Below are positions 5,799 to 14,900 of a DNA stretch of 64,000 nucleotides, one piece after another. This DNA comes from Foetidibacter luteolus (GTDB lineage Bacteria > Bacteroidota > Bacteroidia > Chitinophagales > Chitinophagaceae), in NCBI RefSeq assembly GCF_009650435.1, contig NZ_VVIP01000080.1, forward strand, positions 1-64,000, written 5' to 3'. Every line of letters begins with the position of its first letter. The stretch's first letter is position 1. A program made the translations under genes and the position numbers. The notes beneath the pieces were generated by a model. It worked only from the letters and a program-made list of their open reading frames with translations, made no database searches and was not told where the DNA came from.

Positions 5799-7526
5799 CT
5801 AATTCCCATAGCCCGGGTTCTGCGGAAAGTCGGCCGGGTTGCTCATTCTTGTTAACTGGTCGCGGGGTATGGGGCGCAGCTTCATGTAGTCTTTAAACTT
5901 GGGCGCCACTACGGGGTTAATGTTGGGGTTGGTCATCTGTTCCATCAGTTTGCCGGTGCGCAGCAGGTCGTACCAGCGGAACATTTCGCCGCCCAGCTCA
6001 CGGGCCCTTTCATCCAGTATAAAGTTGATGCTTACCTGTTCCGGCGTTATATCCATGGCACCCTGGCTGCCTTCTTTGGCTGCCCTTTCCCGCACTTTGT
6101 TAATATAACCGGCAGCGGCGGAAGGATCGCCCAGCAAAAAAGCCGCTTCACCCGCCAGCAGGTAAGTATCTGCCAGGCGGAAAATAAAATAGTCGCGGGA
6201 GCCCTGCGTGGTATTTACATCAGGCCGCTCCTGGTCCTGAAACTTGATGAGGTTGGCAAACAGCTTTGGGTTCTGGAACCTGGTATTGGAAGGCCAGGGC
6301 CCGTTGGGCTGTATGTCCGTTTCCGGGTTAATCTCGTTGCGCATACTATCCGGCAAAAAAACGTACACCGGCCACAGGGCTTTTACCGAGTCTATGTCAA
6401 TAAGCGTTTTGGGTATAAACATGGCCCGCTGCCCCTTTTTCCAGGCAACGGTTTCGGCTGCATTGGTGTTGGGGTTGTACATATCGGTGGTGGTTTCATC
6501 TACCGTAATATTCCAGCTGGTGCGAAAATCGTCATCCCAGCGCTGGTCAATATCGCCATTAAACAGGTTTTGATAATACCAGCTCGGGCGCAGCCTGCTA
6601 TACGGGCGGCCATACTCCGTAACGCGTTGCACGCCGGGGTGCTCTTCGGAATAAGCGCAGGTAAAGAACAGGTGGCTTTCGTTGCCGTTGCCATTCAGCT
6701 CCGGCGTTTTACTGTACAGCACGCTAAAAAGCACTTCGCTGTTGCGCTCGTTAGACAGCCTGAACAGATCCGCATGAGAAGGCATGAGCGAATACCTGCC
6801 GGAGTTGATTACCTGGTCCGCAGCAGCCCTGGCTTTCTGCAGGTCGTTGTTATCCCGCTTTACAGTCAGGTACACCCGTGCCAGGTGATGCAGCGCCGCA
6901 TATTTTGTGGCGTGGCCATATTCTGCAGCATCGTACTGTTCGGGCAGGTTGGCAGCGGCAAACTCCAGTTCATCAATAACAAACTGCCATACCTGGGCGG
7001 CAGGTGTACGGGTAGCGGTAGTTTGCACACCTTCTGCCGGGGTGGTGGTAAAGTAAGGGTCGCCATACTGCTGCACCACATGATAATAAAAATGTGCCCT
7101 TATAAATCTTGCCTCGGCCAGGTAGCGGTTCTTCAGGCTGTCATCCAGGTTGGTTATCTCCACATTTTCCAGCGCATCAATTACGCTGTTGGCCTGGTTG
7201 ATGCTTTCGTAAGAACTGTTCCATAGCTGGCGTATATCATTGGTATTGGCATCTATGTTCCATTGCAGAAAAGCCGGCGCGGCGCCCACGCCTGCCAGCC
7301 ACAGGTCAGACGGGCCTTCGCACAGGTAAAACATATTCTCCGGCGCATAAATGGCCCTTAGCTTGGCATACAAACCGTTAATGCCATTGGTAATACCTTC
7401 TTTGGTATTGTACAGGTTACCCGGCGTTATACTGTTGTACGGTGTTTCTTCCAGGTATTTTTTGCAGGATGTAACCAGCATTGCCAGTGCCATACAGGCT
7501 AACGCCATGCGAAGATGTTTTTTCAT
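5799..7526 (-). CDS. SusD/RagB-family outer-membrane lipoprotein
   Basis: About 575 aa. The start was set at the MKKHLRMAL codon (7526) because it gives a clean lipoprotein signal, LAMLVTSC, with Cys about 20 residues in, followed by KKYLEETPYN, a typical SusD N terminus. The ORF is open for 10 more codons upstream. SusD proteins are surface lipoproteins that cap a SusC TonB-dependent channel and bind the imported glycan or peptide. The N-terminal SusD-like domain has TPR-like helices (about 90-260), and the C-terminal RagB part ends with FPQNPGY, the usual SusD ending. It is transcribed after the susC at 8102-11200, but a 575-bp gap full of repeats separates the two, whereas such pairs are usually tightly spaced. 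The substrate cannot be read from sequence. Confidence 0.93.
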   Translation of the reverse strand: MKKHLRMALACMALAMLVTSCKKYLEETPYNSITPGNLYNTKEGITNGINGLYAKLRAIYAPENMFYLCEGPSDLWLAGVGAAPAFLQWNIDANTNDIRQLWNSSYESINQANSVIDALENVEITNLDDSLKNRYLAEARFIRAHFYYHVVQQYGDPYFTTTPAEGVQTTATRTPAAQVWQFVIDELEFAAANLPEQYDAAEYGHATKYAALHHLARVYLTVKRDNNDLQKARAAADQVINSGRYSLMPSHADLFRLSNERNSEVLFSVLYSKTPELNGNGNESHLFFTCAYSEEHPGVQRVTEYGRPYSRLRPSWYYQNLFNGDIDQRWDDDFRTSWNITVDETTTDMYNPNTNAAETVAWKKGQRAMFIPKTLIDIDSVKALWPVYVFLPDSMRNEINPETDIQPNGPWPSNTRFQNPKLFANLIKFQDQERPDVNTTQGSRDYFIFRLADTYLLAGEAAFLLGDPSAAAGYINKVRERAAKEGSQGAMDITPEQVSINFILDERARELGGEMFRWYDLLRTGKLMEQMTNPNINPVVAPKFKDYMKLRPIPRDQLTRMSNPADFPQNPGYGN

Positions 7527-7599
7527 ACTCAATCTTTTTACCGCAATGCTTTGCATTGCATTAATTTTTTTATGAGCCAGACTTCAGGAACAACCATGA

Positions 7600-7691
7600 G
7601 GCCGCCGTTGCGTCGCACTCTTGTACGTTTTGTCCGCTATGCAGCTTTTCAGCCCGGTTATGTTGGTGCGTGGAGACACGCACCAGGGCGT
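7600..7691 (+). repeat. Dispersed repeat, family B (copy 2) with terminal hairpin
   Basis: GTTGCGTCGCACTCTTGTAC is followed by TTTTGTCCGCTATGCAGCTT, and the copy ends in a perfect hairpin, GGTGCGTG-GAGA-CACGCACC (7665-7684). It lies in the spacer between susC and susD. The ORFs crossing it are not genes. Confidence 0.75.
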
Positions 7692-7693
7692 AG

Positions 7694-8012
7694 GAATATC
7701 GAACAAGGAACAAGGAATAATGAATGAAGAATGAAAGCCCCCCATTCACCATTCACCATTCACGATAAGAATATCGAACAAGGAACAAGGAATAATGAAG
7801 GAAGAATGAAAGCCCCCCACTCACCATTCACCATTCACGATAAGAATATCGAACAAGGAACAAGGAATAATGAAGGAAGAATGAAAAGCCCCCCACTCAC
7901 CACTCACCATTCACCATTCACGATAAGAATATCGAACAAGGAACAAGGAATGCTGAAGGAAGAATGAAAGCCCCCCACTCACGATTCACCATTCACCATT
8001 CACCATTCACCA
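7694..8012. repeat. Four tandem copies of a 75-83 bp unit built from heptamers
   Basis: Copies start at 7694, 7769, 7844 and 7927 (spacing 75, 75, 83). Each begins GAATATC, then GAACAAG, GAACAAG, GAATAAT and GAA-rich units, and then CCCCCCA followed by a run of CAYTCAC heptamers. The 83-bp copy has one extra heptamer. Because seven is not a multiple of three, spurious ORFs run through the tract in several frames. Confidence 0.9.
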
Positions 8013-8065
8013 CCTCTCTCCCATCATCATCTTAAAGAACTTACAACCGCTTACCCATCATCAAA

Positions 8066-8097
8066 CCGGCAACCTGCAACTGGTAACCGGCAACCTT
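8066..8097. repeat. Heptamer tract (CCGGCAA type)
   Basis: CCGGCAA, CCTGCAA, CTGGTAA, CCGGCAA: four degenerate 7-bp units just before the stop of the susC gene. Reverse-complement relatives (GTTACCA, GGTTGCC) lie at 37088-37120 and 37280-37312. Confidence 0.6.
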
Positions 8098-8101
8098 CTT
8101 C

Positions 8102-11100
8102 CTAAAACTGCACATTCACGCCAAAGATGAACGTCGTCATCGGCGGATGTTCCGGGTAGCTGCGGCTGTTCTCCGGGTCCAGCACTTCCAGTTTATTCAT
8201 TGTCCAGAGGAAAGGGTTGTCCACCGTTACATAGGCACGCAGGCTTTTCAGGCCCACCCTTTCACTTAGTTTATTGGAAAAACGATAACCCAGGTTCAAC
8301 GTTTTCAGCCTTATAAAAGACAGGTCGCGAAAAGCATAGGTACTGCTGACGAGCAAATCCTGCGGGTTGGTTACCTGTGGTTTGGGGAAACTGTTGGACT
8401 GGTTTTCCGGCGTCCAGAAGTTTACGTTCAGGTGGCCGTACCGCGTAGAGCCGGCTTCATCCGTTAACAGGCCCAGCACTTCGCCATAACCCTGCCGGGT
8501 GTACATATAAAAATTGAAATCGAAATTTTTGTACCGTATCGTGCTGCTGAGGCCGCCCGTCCATTTAGGCACACGGTTAAGTATCATCAGGTCGCCCTGG
8601 TCGTAAGTGCCGTTGCCGTTAATGTCTTTTACCTTGGGGTTGCCCGGCTCACGGCCATATTTTTCAGCTTCGGCCCGGTCTTTTTCCTGCCATACACCAT
8701 CATACTGGTACAGCCAATCCACATTTATCGGCTGGCCGATGAACCATTTGTTACCGGGATCATCCTGCTTGTTGCCGTAGATATCAATAATCTCATTCTT
8801 GTTTTTGGCGAAGGTTAGGTTCAGGTTCCACTCAAAATCTTTGCTGCGTACGGGTGTCGTGTTCAACGATACCTCTATACCCTTGTTGCGTGTTTTACCG
8901 ATATTCTGTAAAGTACCTTCATAGCCTGACGTATAGGGTAGCAGGCGGAAAAAGATAAGGTCGTGGGTATTGCGTTCGTAAAAGTTTACCTCACCATTGA
9001 TGCGGCCATTGAGGAAGCCGAAATCAAAACCTACATTGTATTCTTCCAGGCGCTCCCATTTCAGGTCAGGATTGGGTATACTGGTAGGCAGGTAGCCGAT
9101 AGCGGATGCATCATCGCCAAAAATATACTGGTAGCGGCCCAGTTCCCCTAACGTTTGGTAAGGACTGGTAGCGGTGTTACCCGTATTACCCCAACTGATG
9201 CGCAGCTTTAAATCAGAGAACAACTTTTGATTCTTCATGAATGGTTCCTGTATAATGCGCCAGGCAAACGCCGCGGAAGGAAAGAAACCCCACTGGTTGC
9301 TGCGCGACAACCTTGAAGAACCATCGTACCGCCCCGTAAGCGTTAGCAGGTACCTGTCTTTAAATGCGTAATTAACACGCCCCATATAAGAAAGTAAACG
9401 CCAGCGGTAATAATCCGATGCTCTTGAAAAGTCTGTAGGCGCTTCATTTACATTGTACCATTTGCCGTAATAAGGCATATCCACACCGGTTAACTGCAAA
9501 TAAGTGCGGCTAAAGGTTTGTGCATCCTGCACGGCAGAAACGTCCAGGCGGTGGTCGCCGAATTCGTTTTTATAATTCAACTGGTTGGTAAACGTAATAG
9601 ATTTCTGGTCTTCCTTACTGTATGCTGCACGGCGCGGCGCTCCCTGCCTGTCCTGGCTTTGCGGCCCCCAGTATTCGCCCTGTTCTATAAACTGCAGGTC
9701 TGGCGTAACGGAAGATTTAAAGGAAAGCCCCTGCAGTATCTCCCAGTTAAGGTTGACGTTGATAAAGATGCGGTCACGGAAGTTTTTACGCTCCAGGTTA
9801 ATATCCTCCAGGTCAAACAACGGGTTGGAGTGCAGTACGGTAGCATACCAACCGTTGGGATAAAAGAGCGGGTTACCGTTATCGTCATACGCTTTGGTTA
9901 GCGGGTCAAGCACATTGCCGTATTTGAATGTGTTGTTATCGCCCAGGTCACGTATTGAGTGATTGTACATGGCTGTGTAGGCGATGGAGAACTTATCAGA
10001 CAGCCGTACATCGCCGTTAAAACGGGCCGTATATCTTTCAAATGACATGTTCTTTAAAATGCTGCCGATATTGGTATAGCCCAGGCTTATTTTGTGACTG
10101 GATTTTTCGCCGCTGATATCTACACTAACGTTATTATCCGTTTGAATGCCGCTGCCGCTGAACATTACATCCTGCCAGTCCGTGTACTGGTTATTGCGGA
10201 TGGCATTCAGGGCAATGGGGTCAAATATCTCCTGATCTGTGCGGCCAGGGTACGCGGCCCTTTTGTACTTGGCGTAGGTTGGGCCATCCATCATGTCCAG
10301 CCTTTTCAATACTTTGGAAATGCCAACATATCCGTCAAAAGAAACCGAAAACCTGTCTCCCTTAACACCACGCTTTGTTGTGATAATGATAACGCCATTA
10401 GAACCCCGTGAACCATAGATAGCGGAGGCGGATGCATCTTTCAGCACATCGAAGCTGGCTATGTCATGCACGTTGATATCACTTAAAGCGCCGGAGTAAG
10501 GGGCGCCATCTAATACGATTAGCGGGGTATTAGGCCCCGTAATTGAATTTAACCCGCGGATATTTACGGTGCCTGCATCCCCCGGTTTATTACCGATAAT
10601 GATGTCTGCGCCGGCTACCTTACCCTGCAGGCCCTGCAATGGGTCAACCAGGCCTGTCTGGTTTTTAACAGCGTCTGCCCCCACCCTCGTTACCGCACCG
10701 GTAAGGTCAGATTTCTTCACTGATCCGTAACCTATTGCTACCACTTCCGGCAGCACATTGGCCACATCTTGCTTCATAGACACGTTCACCGTTGCTTTAC
10801 CTGCAACGGGTTGCTCAGTGGTAGGATAGCCGGTTAAAGAAAACACCAATATGGCCCCGGCAGGATTGGGTACTGTTATCTTGTAACTCCCATCCGCTGC
10901 TGAGGTGGCAATGCGGCCGGCGTTCTTTACCATGATGGTTACATTTTCCAACGCCTTGCCGGAAAAGTCAGTTATTTTACCTGTAATAACAGCCGTGTCT
11001 TTAATACCTGCTGGTGTGGCGCTGTCCTTCACGGATACGGCAGAATCTCCTTTTATTGAAGTTGTATCGGCTTTTTTGCGTAACGTATCCGCCTGCGCAT

Positions 11101-11200
11101 TTACGGCGCCGGCAAAAAGGCAAAACGTACATAAACAGAGGCAGCAATGTTGAATACTTTTCAGGCAGCCGTTCCATAATGCGCATACAGTGTTAGTCAT
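8102..11200 (-). CDS. SusC/RagA-family TonB-linked outer-membrane channel
   Basis: This 1032-aa protein forms a TonB-dependent beta-barrel that takes up a ligand captured by SusD. The N-terminal signal peptide runs to about residue 36 (AVNAQ). A Thr/Asp/Lys-rich linker (37-68) is followed by a carboxypeptidase-regulatory-like domain (about 70-145, ITGKITDFSGKALENV) and a plug domain (about 160-275) with VLKDASASAIYGSRGSNGVI, the SusC signature. The rest is barrel, ending in the aromatic-terminated strand FGVNVQF. The length is normal. It is the first gene of a susC-susD pair read leftwards, and the whole pair lies between two direct copies of a 179-bp repeat. No anti-sigma or sigma factor gene is adjacent in the window. 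Confidence 0.95.
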   Translation of the reverse strand: MTNTVCALWNGCLKSIQHCCLCLCTFCLFAGAVNAQADTLRKKADTTSIKGDSAVSVKDSATPAGIKDTAVITGKITDFSGKALENVTIMVKNAGRIATSAADGSYKITVPNPAGAILVFSLTGYPTTEQPVAGKATVNVSMKQDVANVLPEVVAIGYGSVKKSDLTGAVTRVGADAVKNQTGLVDPLQGLQGKVAGADIIIGNKPGDAGTVNIRGLNSITGPNTPLIVLDGAPYSGALSDINVHDIASFDVLKDASASAIYGSRGSNGVIIITTKRGVKGDRFSVSFDGYVGISKVLKRLDMMDGPTYAKYKRAAYPGRTDQEIFDPIALNAIRNNQYTDWQDVMFSGSGIQTDNNVSVDISGEKSSHKISLGYTNIGSILKNMSFERYTARFNGDVRLSDKFSIAYTAMYNHSIRDLGDNNTFKYGNVLDPLTKAYDDNGNPLFYPNGWYATVLHSNPLFDLEDINLERKNFRDRIFINVNLNWEILQGLSFKSSVTPDLQFIEQGEYWGPQSQDRQGAPRRAAYSKEDQKSITFTNQLNYKNEFGDHRLDVSAVQDAQTFSRTYLQLTGVDMPYYGKWYNVNEAPTDFSRASDYYRWRLLSYMGRVNYAFKDRYLLTLTGRYDGSSRLSRSNQWGFFPSAAFAWRIIQEPFMKNQKLFSDLKLRISWGNTGNTATSPYQTLGELGRYQYIFGDDASAIGYLPTSIPNPDLKWERLEEYNVGFDFGFLNGRINGEVNFYERNTHDLIFFRLLPYTSGYEGTLQNIGKTRNKGIEVSLNTTPVRSKDFEWNLNLTFAKNKNEIIDIYGNKQDDPGNKWFIGQPINVDWLYQYDGVWQEKDRAEAEKYGREPGNPKVKDINGNGTYDQGDLMILNRVPKWTGGLSSTIRYKNFDFNFYMYTRQGYGEVLGLLTDEAGSTRYGHLNVNFWTPENQSNSFPKPQVTNPQDLLVSSTYAFRDLSFIRLKTLNLGYRFSNKLSERVGLKSLRAYVTVDNPFLWTMNKLEVLDPENSRSYPEHPPMTTFIFGVNVQF

Positions 11201-11403
11201 TTCTTTCTTTGTTTAAAAGAATGATGATGGTTGAAACTGAACAGGTGATTTGTTTGAAGCGCTACACTATGAAGGATGATTACAGCAGGCAATAAGGAGC
11301 CCGCCTAAGTGGCGTTACCGGCTTTCAATGAAATATTGGTTTTTATATAATTAAGGTTTAGTTCACACTTATTGTGCCAAGATTGGCAATTGAGGAAAAA
11401 GGT

Positions 11404-11428
11404 TGGCGGATGGTGACTGGTGAATAGT
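11404..11428. repeat. Short heptamer tract (reverse CAYTCAC type)
   Basis: GGTGACT, GGTGAAT, AGTGAGA units. Together with 11656-11708 they flank the 179-bp repeat at 11473-11651 on both sides. No gene is seen between 11201 and 11959. Confidence 0.5.
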
Positions 11429-11472
11429 GAGAAATAGAATTAAATAGAATTTACGTAGGCAGTGTTTCTTCG

Positions 11473-11651
11473 GCACAAAGTGTGCACCCGAAGCCCTCTC
11501 TGCAATAGTCTCTGGTACGGGACTTTGCGGCAGGGATGGGCAGCATGATGTAATCATTCCCTACCCGGGCTGCAAAGCCGCCCAAAGAACCAACCGATGA
11601 AGTGATTGCGACGCAACGAAGATGCCACAGGGCTATGTCGCTGGTACCATG
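11473..11651 (+). repeat. Long dispersed repeat, family A (copy 2, 179 bp)
   Basis: A direct copy of 5461-5640 with scattered substitutions and almost no length change. It includes the TTGCGACGCAA core and ends CTATGTCGCTGGTACC. The two copies bracket susC-susD. Confidence 0.8.
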
Positions 11652-11655
11652 ATCG

Positions 11656-11708
11656 TGAATGGTGAATCGTGAATGGTCAATGGTCAATTGTGAATGGTGA
11701 ATAGTGAT
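11656..11708. repeat. Heptamer tract (GTGAATG type)
   Basis: Eight 7-bp units: GTGAATG, GTGAATC, GTGAATG, GTCAATG, GTCAATT, GTGAATG, GTGAATA, GTGATTG. This is the reverse complement of the CAYTCAC type and sits immediately behind repeat A copy 2. Confidence 0.75.
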
Positions 11709-11817
11709 TGCGTTTTATGTCCGTGCTTTTTATGCAGCGCCTTCAATTCCGAAGTTTCGGAACCCAGGCTGACAGCATGATAACACACGGCGGCTGCGCC
11801 GGGGTGATATCGTGTAA

Positions 11818-11902
11818 GTTTCTGGCGCCAAAGGCGGCAGAAACGGGTCGCTTTGTTTCGGCGGAAACGGGTTGCTTTATTCCGGCAGAAACGGGCCTGC
11901 CT
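11818..11902. repeat. Stem-AAA-stem hairpin plus three 24-bp tandem units
   Basis: GTTTCTGGCGCC-AAA-GGCGGCAGAAAC (11818-11844) is a hairpin with one mismatch. CGGCAGAAACGGGTCGCTTT starts a 24-bp unit repeated at 11835, 11859 and 11883. The hairpin resembles those in the 104-bp tandem copies at 43422-43618. A further GC hairpin, GCAGGGCG / CGCCCTGC (11910-11937), lies downstream of the giant gene and may end its transcript, although it has no T run. Confidence 0.65.
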
Positions 11903-11959
11903 TAACGCAGCAGGGCGAGCCCTCCGGCCCGCCCTGCTTATGATAAAACCCAACTTCTC

Positions 11960-14900
11960 CTACTGTTTTACCAGTTTTACATTAAACACTTCGCCGTTGA
12001 TATGTACTTTAAGTACATACACGCCCTGGGGTAATACGGGCACATTGTTTAACGGCATGCGTACATTGCTGCGCCAGCCGGCTATTGTGTTGCGGTACAA
12101 CAACTTGCCATCCAGCGAGAATATTTCTGCCTTGTCTGTGGCCGCACTTGTGCCTGTGCCGTTGATGAGCAGCGACAGGGTGCTGGTGAACGGATTGGGC
12201 GAAGCGGACACATGCAACTGGCCACCGCCGCCATTCAAATCAATTGGCACTATGTTACTCAGCAACGGTTTGCCATCCCAGTCTTCCTGGCGCAGGCGGT
12301 AGAATATCCTGCCGGTGTTAAGCACAGCCGCGTCGCGGTCCGTAAACTGGTAGTAGCGGGTACTGCTGCTGTTGCCTGCGGCTTTAACCGTACCGATATC
12401 TGTGAAGTCGCGGCCATCTATGGAACGCTGTACCACAAACTGCTTGGTATTTATTTCTGTTGCAGTACCCCAGTTGAGCAACACATCTTTGTTTTTCTGC
12501 TGGCCGGTAAAGAACAACCAGCTTACCGGTAACGGAGAGCCATCCAGCTCAACACTTACATCGCAGGCATCTTTCAGGGCTTCGCGGTTGCCTACGTTAT
12601 CCGTGGCAATGGTAAAGAAGCAATACTTGCTGCCCGGTTTGCCGGCAAAGTTGAAAGTGTTGGTGCTGAACACGCTGTCGTAGCGCTGGAACTCACCATC
12701 ATTTTCGGAGTAGTACAGTTCGTAAGCGGATTTGAGGCCGCTGCCGCCTGCATCATCGGCAGCCTGTACAGACAAGGTGATAACCGAGTTCTGCTCAACT
12801 TCCAGCGAAGAAGCTATTACGGAAGATACCGGCGCCACGGCATCTACAATGTTTACATGCGTATTGGTTTCGATAGGCGCATTAATATCGAATACGATAC
12901 CTGCTTTAGCCACGATGCTGTCGCCCGTAACTGTGCTGGCCGATGGCCTTACAGAGTAGCTTACGAAGCCTTCGCCGCTGCCGATAGAATCGTTGATGGC
13001 CAGGTAGCCGGCATACGGGTCGGTAGGCGGCAGGCCGGTTGCAGGGTCAATTGACTGGAACACCCAGAATATTTCCCGGTTTACGATATCAAGACCGGCA
13101 GTAACCTGCACGTTGAAGCCCAGTGAATCGGCCAGGTTAAGCGTTGTGGTATAGCTTGACAACCCTGCAGGCACGTTAAACACATAGTTGCGGAAGCCGA
13201 AGCTGCCCAGCGTGATGCTGCCGGCGTTTACATGCTCATCCAACGGCTGGCGTATCCTAACCCTTTGTGCCGCTGTGGTAGCAAAATCCGGGTCATTTTC
13301 ATACAGTATGGTATAAGTAAGTGTTTCATTTTTAGCCACCATCTTGGTTGGGCCATAACCTGCGGGGCCCTGTATCTCATTCGGGTCGCAGGAGGCCACC
13401 ACCGGTTTACAGATAAGCCATTTGACCGCCTTGCCCGGCAGGGTAAGGTTACCGGACAAACAGGTGACCGCACCGGAACCGCAAACAAAGCCTGCTACGA
13501 AGGCGCCTGCTGCCGCACCGGCGCCGGCGCCAAAGAAGGCACCCACGCCAAAGGCTGCCGCGCCACCCACAGCACCGACGGCCGTACCGCCTGAAACAAA
13601 CAGGCTATAGCAACCGTAACCGGTTATGCCGCAACCCACCAGCCATGGAATACCCTGGCAGGTAAGGAAGTCTGGCTGAGGAGGCGTACAAGGCATGCCG
13701 GAGCCACCACCACCGGGACCGCCGCCCGGGCCACCACCAGGACCACCGGGGCCACCGGGACCGCCCGGAGAGCCAGGACCGCCTGGACTACCCGGAGAAC
13801 CAGGACCACCGGGGCCACCGCCGCCGGGGCCACCGGGACCGCCTGGGCCACCCGGACCGCCGCCCGGGCCACCAGGACCACCGGGACCGCCCGGACCACC
13901 AGGGCCACCCGGGCCGCTACCCGGACCACCAGGACCGCCGGGGCCACCCGGACCACCGGGGCCGCCTGGGCCACCAGGACCGCCAGTACCACCGGGGCCG
14001 CCATCACCACCATCACCACCGGGCTGGCCGGGGCCGCCTGGGCCGCCAGGACCACCAGGGCCGCCGGGACCGGGATCGTTCACACCATCGCCGGGGCCGC
14101 CTGGGCCACCAGGGCCACCGGGACCGGGAGGCGTTGTGCCATCGCCTGGGCCACCAGGGCCGCCAGGGCTACCCGGCTGGCCGGGATGGCCTGTACCACC
14201 GGGAACACCCGGCTGCCCAACACCCGGAACAAAGGCGGTGAAACATAACATAAGTGTATCCGTTCCCCTTAACGATATGGAGAATGAACCACCATAGAGG
14301 CTGTTGTGCGCTACAAAATCCGTAGCATCTATACTGAACTTGTTTACATTAAAATTGGTAAAGCCGCCATCTGCTATGGCTATTGGCCAGCAGGTATCCA
14401 CACCAGGGTACCAGCCGCCCAGGTAACCCGGGGTATTGGACAGTGAAAGCGATGCCAGTTGAACTACAAAACGGTTAGCCGGTGTAGCGGAAACATCTAT
14501 TGTGCCTGCGGCATGTATAAGGTCCCAACCGGGATCCTGCCCGGCAGCGCCGCTGTAGCTGTTGATTTCCCAGCGGTAAGACAGGCCCGGGCCAAAGGTA
14601 GCCGATGCCACATTCAGCAGGCCGGGGCTGTTGCCGGGGTTAAAGGTCGCCGTATTCGTTCCGTCGCTGTCCGGCGCACCGCAGGCGGCACACTCGCCAT
14701 CCACACCGATGGTATCGGCAGGGGTAAGCAGGCCCATCTTGAAGTACTCAGCCAGCAGCACATTCCTGAACGGCACTTTGTTTTTAGCCAATGCTGTAAA
14801 TTCAGGGCTGTTGGCAAACTTGCCTGGGTTATTCAGCTCTACCGTACGCATCTGTTCGATGGTACCGTATTGCTTCTGCACAAATTCTTTCACAGAATAA

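Noticed and set aside
6570-7226. 218-aa plus-strand ORF opposite susD
   Set aside because: Shadow of the clear SusD gene on the minus strand; no family features.
7731-7967. 78-aa plus-strand ORF with repeated EQGTRNNE / HSPFTIH
   Set aside because: It is open only because the tandem heptamer-based units lack stop codons in this frame. The sequence is intergenic repeat.
7735-8012. Possible CRISPR array in the regularly repeated DNA
   Set aside because: Copies are adjacent without unique spacers, units are themselves made of 7-bp repeats, and no cas genes are near.
13695-14297. 200-aa plus-strand ORF rich in Pro-Pro-Gly
   Set aside because: It is the reverse-strand reading of the Gly-Pro-Gly tract of the giant gene and has no start or context of its own.
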